The position numbers were made by a program, and so were the translations under genes. Of a stretch of DNA of 64,000 bases, positions 59,902-64,000 are shown one piece after another (within the stretch, counting starts at the first letter, position 1; every line of letters begins with the position of its first letter). Source of the stretch: Rotaria macrura (lineage: Eukaryota; Rotifera; Eurotatoria; Philodinida; Philodinidae); assembly GCA_900239685.1 (NCBI GenBank), contig OENT01000667.1, positions 1 through 64,000 on the forward strand. Reading direction: 5' to 3'. The notes below the pieces were generated by a model. It saw only the letters and a program-made list of their open reading frames with translations, did no database searches and was not told the origin of the DNA.

Positions 59902-61669
59902 CTATGCAAAGCTCAGATTCTTGTACCTATCGCGTAGGTCTCTTATTTCCTTATTGATTTTATCCAGTCGTTGTTTAATGTCATCCAATTGAGATTGACC
60001 TCCAGTAAGAAGGTACAGCACAAGGTTTTGGAGAGCTCCTTCAATACGATGGAAATTTTCGCCAAAGTTATTGACTATCTGTAAAAGTCGCTCTCCGTCG
60101 CCAAGTGGTTCGTATTTTTTTACAACCAGTAGCATATCTCTATTTAATCGTATAATATCTTGATAATTATTACAATTGTAGTTAATTTGATCATTGAAGA
60201 AATCCTCCAAATCAATTAGTTCAATGACATCTTGCCATTGGGAAATGACCGCTTGTGCTTGACTACTGCGTCGCATATTTGCTTGTACTAAATAGTCTCC
60301 ATCAACTTGTCGTGAAACAACATAGGTCACAAGAGTAATTTCATTGGCCATCTCATTAATTTGACGAATGATTTCGTCATTTCGTTTAGCTGTAGCCTCT
60401 ATTGTTTGAATTGCATTCCTAACTGATCCTTCCAATACAATCGGCTTCTAGACAAATGTGAAAAACAAAATTTTATTGTCTAGATTTTTGAATAGCATCA
60501 ATGAAATTTTTTTCCCGTTTAATTATTGTAAGGTTTCGTCTCGATACGAAATCCAATTGTGTTAGAATTATATTGTCATCGATCAAGCACACTAACAAAA
60601 AAATACGACGATAACTTAATTTAATTAATAAACATCGTTTTCCTCGGTTGTGAAATCCTTTGGTATGTGAAATAATCTCAAGCGTACCCGACTGTGCTAC
60701 TGAACTAGTGAGAAACAACACTCCAACTTTGAAAGTTCAGTTTTCAAAATTCATTTCACATCAAAGAAATTCGAAACTTTCGATAGTATTGGAAAAGATG
60801 TCCACATATTCTTTGTTGGATAAGTTTATTAGTAGATAGAATCGTCATTCATTTAGAACGAATTTCCCAATCCTGCGTTTTACAGAATATTTCGCCAATA
60901 TTCTTTCGAATTCAAAAGTGCTTCAGAACTGTTTGAGGATTCCGAAGAAATACTTTTATTGGCTAAGGAATGCACAAACAATACTCATCGTGAATTGTCT
61001 CTGTTCCCAGTGACAATCAGAATCGAAATACAAACTACTCATTATTTAGCTCAGTGAAAACTTCTTGAGAATGCTTTTACTCAAAAATAGTAAAGCGTGT
61101 AACGCTTACCGTTGATTCATCAATAAAATCACAACGTAGCTTTAAGTATTTGACGTTCGATGCATCTTGCATCCACTATGAAAGATTTAAAAAATCAAAA
61201 GTTAGGTCTCATAAAAAAAAGGCTCACAAATTTTTCAATATCATCTATGTAATCTTTCGGAGCGAACACCCATTGCACCATAAACTTATGCTTTTTTCTA
61301 TCATCCCATTGTTCACTATCTGGACTGGGCTGAAGCATAACTAAAAAATAATACACGTTGCTGATACAAAAATTCCTTTTGAGAAAAATATCGGGCACAC
61401 CTTGTATAGTCGTACGTGAATTTGGCTGGATAAAATTGCAATTCGGTTTCACGCGATAATGTCTGGGTGCAGTTGTCTTGATTTTAAAGGCAATGCATTC
61501 ATTGCTAGTGTTGGCTAATATAATTGTTGTCGTTGATACCACATTGAAGGGACCTATTGAGAAATCAACAAGGAAAAGAATTTTTTACGCTTCTCTCTTC
61601 ATCAATGACGAAGATCTCTTACGTACCTTGAAAAACTAACACTTCCTTGGGTGTAAGTTCGAGCGTCAT
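59902..61669 (-). CDS. MSP (VAP-type) domain protein with helical C-terminal domain (306 aa)
   Basis: Exons 61669-61627, 61553-61401, 61340-61228, 61175-61110 and 60447-59902 join in phase to 306 residues. Residues 1-125 are a major-sperm-protein domain close to VAPA/VAPB: LTPKEVLVFQGPFNVVSTT, CIAFKIKTTAPRHYRVKPN, TTIQVMLQPSPDSEQW, KHKFMVQWVFAPKD and KYLKLRCDF. The KHKFMV segment carries the Lys and Met that bind FFAT motifs in VAPs. Residues 126-306 are not VAP-like: a long helical region (SVRNAIQTIEATAKRNDEII ... LDDIKQRLDKINKEIRDLRD) with no membrane helix. VAPs end in a coiled coil and a tail anchor, so this protein lacks the ER anchor and may be a soluble adaptor. The C-terminal region is not a family I recognise. 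A 662-nt intron separates the two halves. An acceptor-like ATTACAG lies 13 bases before the ATG. Confidence 0.88.
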
Positions 61670-64000
61670 TATTGCGAAATTCCTGTAATACAGAACAGTC
61701 AGCTAATGCGAAGATCTTGAATTTGCTTTAATTGGAAGTGTGGTTTTAAGTAGACCAAGGCCTATATGTTAGTGGGAAAAGTCCTGAAAGCCCTTATTTG
61801 GCCGCGTGAAGAGCAACTATTCTGACTAGACCATTGTACTCAAATGCTCTTGATAGTACAAACGAAATTATGATGAAATACTGTGATTTTAAGATGAAAC
61901 AAAATCTTATAGATCTTTCGTTGCGAAAAAAATGTAGTTTCATTGTCGCAAATCTAAAGAAATAATTTGAATATGCTGACCTTAGTAGATAAATGATAAG
62001 GAAAACCATGTAAAAATATGTGAAATCAAGCGTTCAGCAATATATAACAAATACATCCCCATAGTTGTTCATATGCATGCCCACTAGCATTTTGAAATGC
62101 TCATATATTACGAGACCTCTACATGTGATATTTTGTATCACCATAGAACGATTGAATCTAGCGAAATGTTGACATACTACAAAGTTCATTTGTTATTGTC
62201 GATAGAGAACAACGAAGTCTGGTTTAATGTCACGTTCAATATTTCTGCTGAATACATACCTCAATATTCTAGAGTAGTGATCTTTCTCAAAACACGGCTC
62301 GTGTTCGCAATAATCATTAAATAACTAAAAGATGAAGCATATGTTTGTTCTTATCTAAAAGTGTGCTTGACAACATCTTTTTTAGTATTTATATAGACCA
62401 TGCAAGATTCTTTGTCAGGACTCTTTCTATTTATATGCTTTATCTTTTATTATGTGCTCCTTTACTTCAAATTTTTCATTTTTACCTGACTTAAAAGAGT
62501 CAGAGAAATATGATAAAAGACAAAAAAATAGCTCAATAAAGAGCCCATGACTAATTGACTCGACGATCATATTTGTTATGATGGATCCTTGTATATCTCA
62601 TTACCATGAGTATTTTCTGAGTTCCACTAGTGAACTATGTTTCATCAACAATGAATCTATACAAATTGTGACGTCATATAATAATATTGAAACGATTAAT
62701 ATTTTTACAAGAATCGATTATACATTTCGTTTTTCCCTTGTCAACGCCTTTGATATCATGAAGAAGAATAAGTGTGTAAGCAAAGATGTGCCTCGATGGA
62801 TACAACTTGGACTTTCCTATGTAGCAATCTACTGATACATATAAGTATTTACTGTATGGTATGGGCAAGTGTGCGGAGCTTTCTCTATGAGTCAGTAGAT
62901 ACCAATATACGTCGTTTTGACGACACATTTACGTGTATGCTAGTACCATCTTGTACATGCAATTCATGATGCTCTTTATACGAACTGAAAGATTTTTTTT
63001 ATGTGGTAGTTCAATTCATTGCTCGGAGAGAGATTGTAACCATATTCACGCAACTAACAGCCAGACACATACGACACTTACTAAAATGAAGACATGAAAA
63101 GCCAATGCATAAAACAACGCAAGACAACACTTGAAAAACACAATCTTGTCATACCTCATCGTTTCAACAACGAGTAGAACTTGAAAAATGAAACGTTTTT
63201 CCTAAGTTAAGATTTGGTTAACATAAGCTACAAAAGAACTACTTAATAAGTGAAAGACATGAAGCTTTCGATCTATTATCCATTTTCAACTGTGGTCTAA
63301 ACTGATCCATCAACCTGATTTTACGCAGCTATTCACAAGTCGATTGTTTCGGTTCCTGCAACCTGTCGTGACATGCAAACAGTATTCTGGCAGGACTTCA
63401 CCATACGCAGAGCTCGAAAACTCCTGTGAATTTACAGAACCCGAAATGTCAAGAAAATAAGAGGGAATCGATCGGTGTTCGACTGAGTAGTTCACGATAA
63501 TCGCTGCTTGAACAATCAACAGCGCTACAAGATAACGTTGAGAAAAATCCGTTGGGAAAGAGAATCAGCACGAATATGAAGTCCTTTCGAGAGCACACAA
63601 TTTAGGATCCCCGAGCATGATAAGCTTATCATGATAATCACATCAAACATCTTTTTGATTCACTTTCTTACTCACAAATTCGTGTAACATCTTGGATGAT
63701 TGTCGGACAAAATCTGTTACATTCTAGCAAAGATATTCAAAGGTCATTTTTTAAAATTCTTCATGATAAAGATTTTTTCATTTTTTGATGAAATCGATAG
63801 AAAAGCAAATTCTAGCACCACGAAGAGAACGATTCGCTCGTATCCAGCTGTTTATTTTACAAACATCACCATTCAATGAGAAAATACATAGTGATAAGAA
63901 TAGTGACATGTGAACGTCTCTCACTATGATCTCAATCTGTGAATGGAAAAGATTTCACCAGAGCTTGTAGCGGACGATTCCTGAAAGATTAATGTTTCCA
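61670..64000. other. Terminal stretch, nothing recognised
   Basis: No spliced coding chain is recognised on either strand. Overlapping frames at 62578-62969 on both strands are uninformative. A perfect 18-bp palindrome, CATGATAAGCTTATCATG, lies at about 63616-63633. Confidence 0.4.

Overview
The window looks like nuclear DNA of a small invertebrate animal. It is AT-rich. Its genes are metazoan (an ASPP/PPP1R13-type p53-binding protein, a class-5 semaphorin, a NEK6/7 kinase, vertebrate-like NAPRT, RNA polymerase III subunit RPC7, UBE2J2). Introns are mostly tiny (40-100 nt, GT-AG), with a few of 1-3 kb. Several start codons lie a few bases after a pyrimidine-rich AG acceptor, as expected if a leader is trans-spliced on. 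A bdelloid rotifer is my best guess; this is inference from gene structure and style, not a database result. Most genes are split into short exons, so I rebuilt them by matching splice sites and reading frame to family alignments from memory.

Layout. 0-2.6 kb: non-coding with decayed repeats. 2.7-3.5 kb (+): a predicted N-myristoylated protein. 3.9-8.6 kb (-): an ASPP homologue with coiled coil, RVxF motif, ankyrin repeats and SH3. 9.8-10.6 kb (-): a small single-pass membrane protein. 11.9-12.6 kb (-): the 3' part of an unrecognised gene. 12.6-19.3 kb: nothing recognised, ending in a 91-bp near-perfect palindrome. 19.7-29.1 kb (-): a 16-exon semaphorin-5-like guidance receptor/ligand of 1002 residues. 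29-35 kb: gene-poor.

35-43 kb (-): three head-to-tail genes, POLR3G-like, then a 101-residue basic protein, then NAPRT, with gaps of 166 and 15 nt. 44-46.6 kb (+): a RING/zinc-finger protein and a beta-sandwich-like protein. 48.6-51.1 kb (+): UBE2J2 and NEK6/7, 163 nt apart.

52-58 kb is repeat-rich: a long diverged inverted repeat, a GC-rich hairpin cluster, and a 2.9-kb element with about 250-bp terminal inverted repeats that encloses a foldback element, a second inverted-repeat pair and a tandem array. A decayed protein-kinase pseudogene follows. 59.9-61.7 kb (-): an MSP (VAP-type) domain protein whose C-terminus is a helical region instead of a membrane anchor. 61.7-64 kb: nothing recognised.

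No single pathway joins the genes. The main organisational themes are two tight same-strand clusters that could be operon-like, convergent and divergent pairs, and one repeat-rich island. I did not find a convincing new multi-gene system. The best leads are the nested inverted-repeat element, the close-packed three-gene cluster, the MSP-helical protein and the palindrome.
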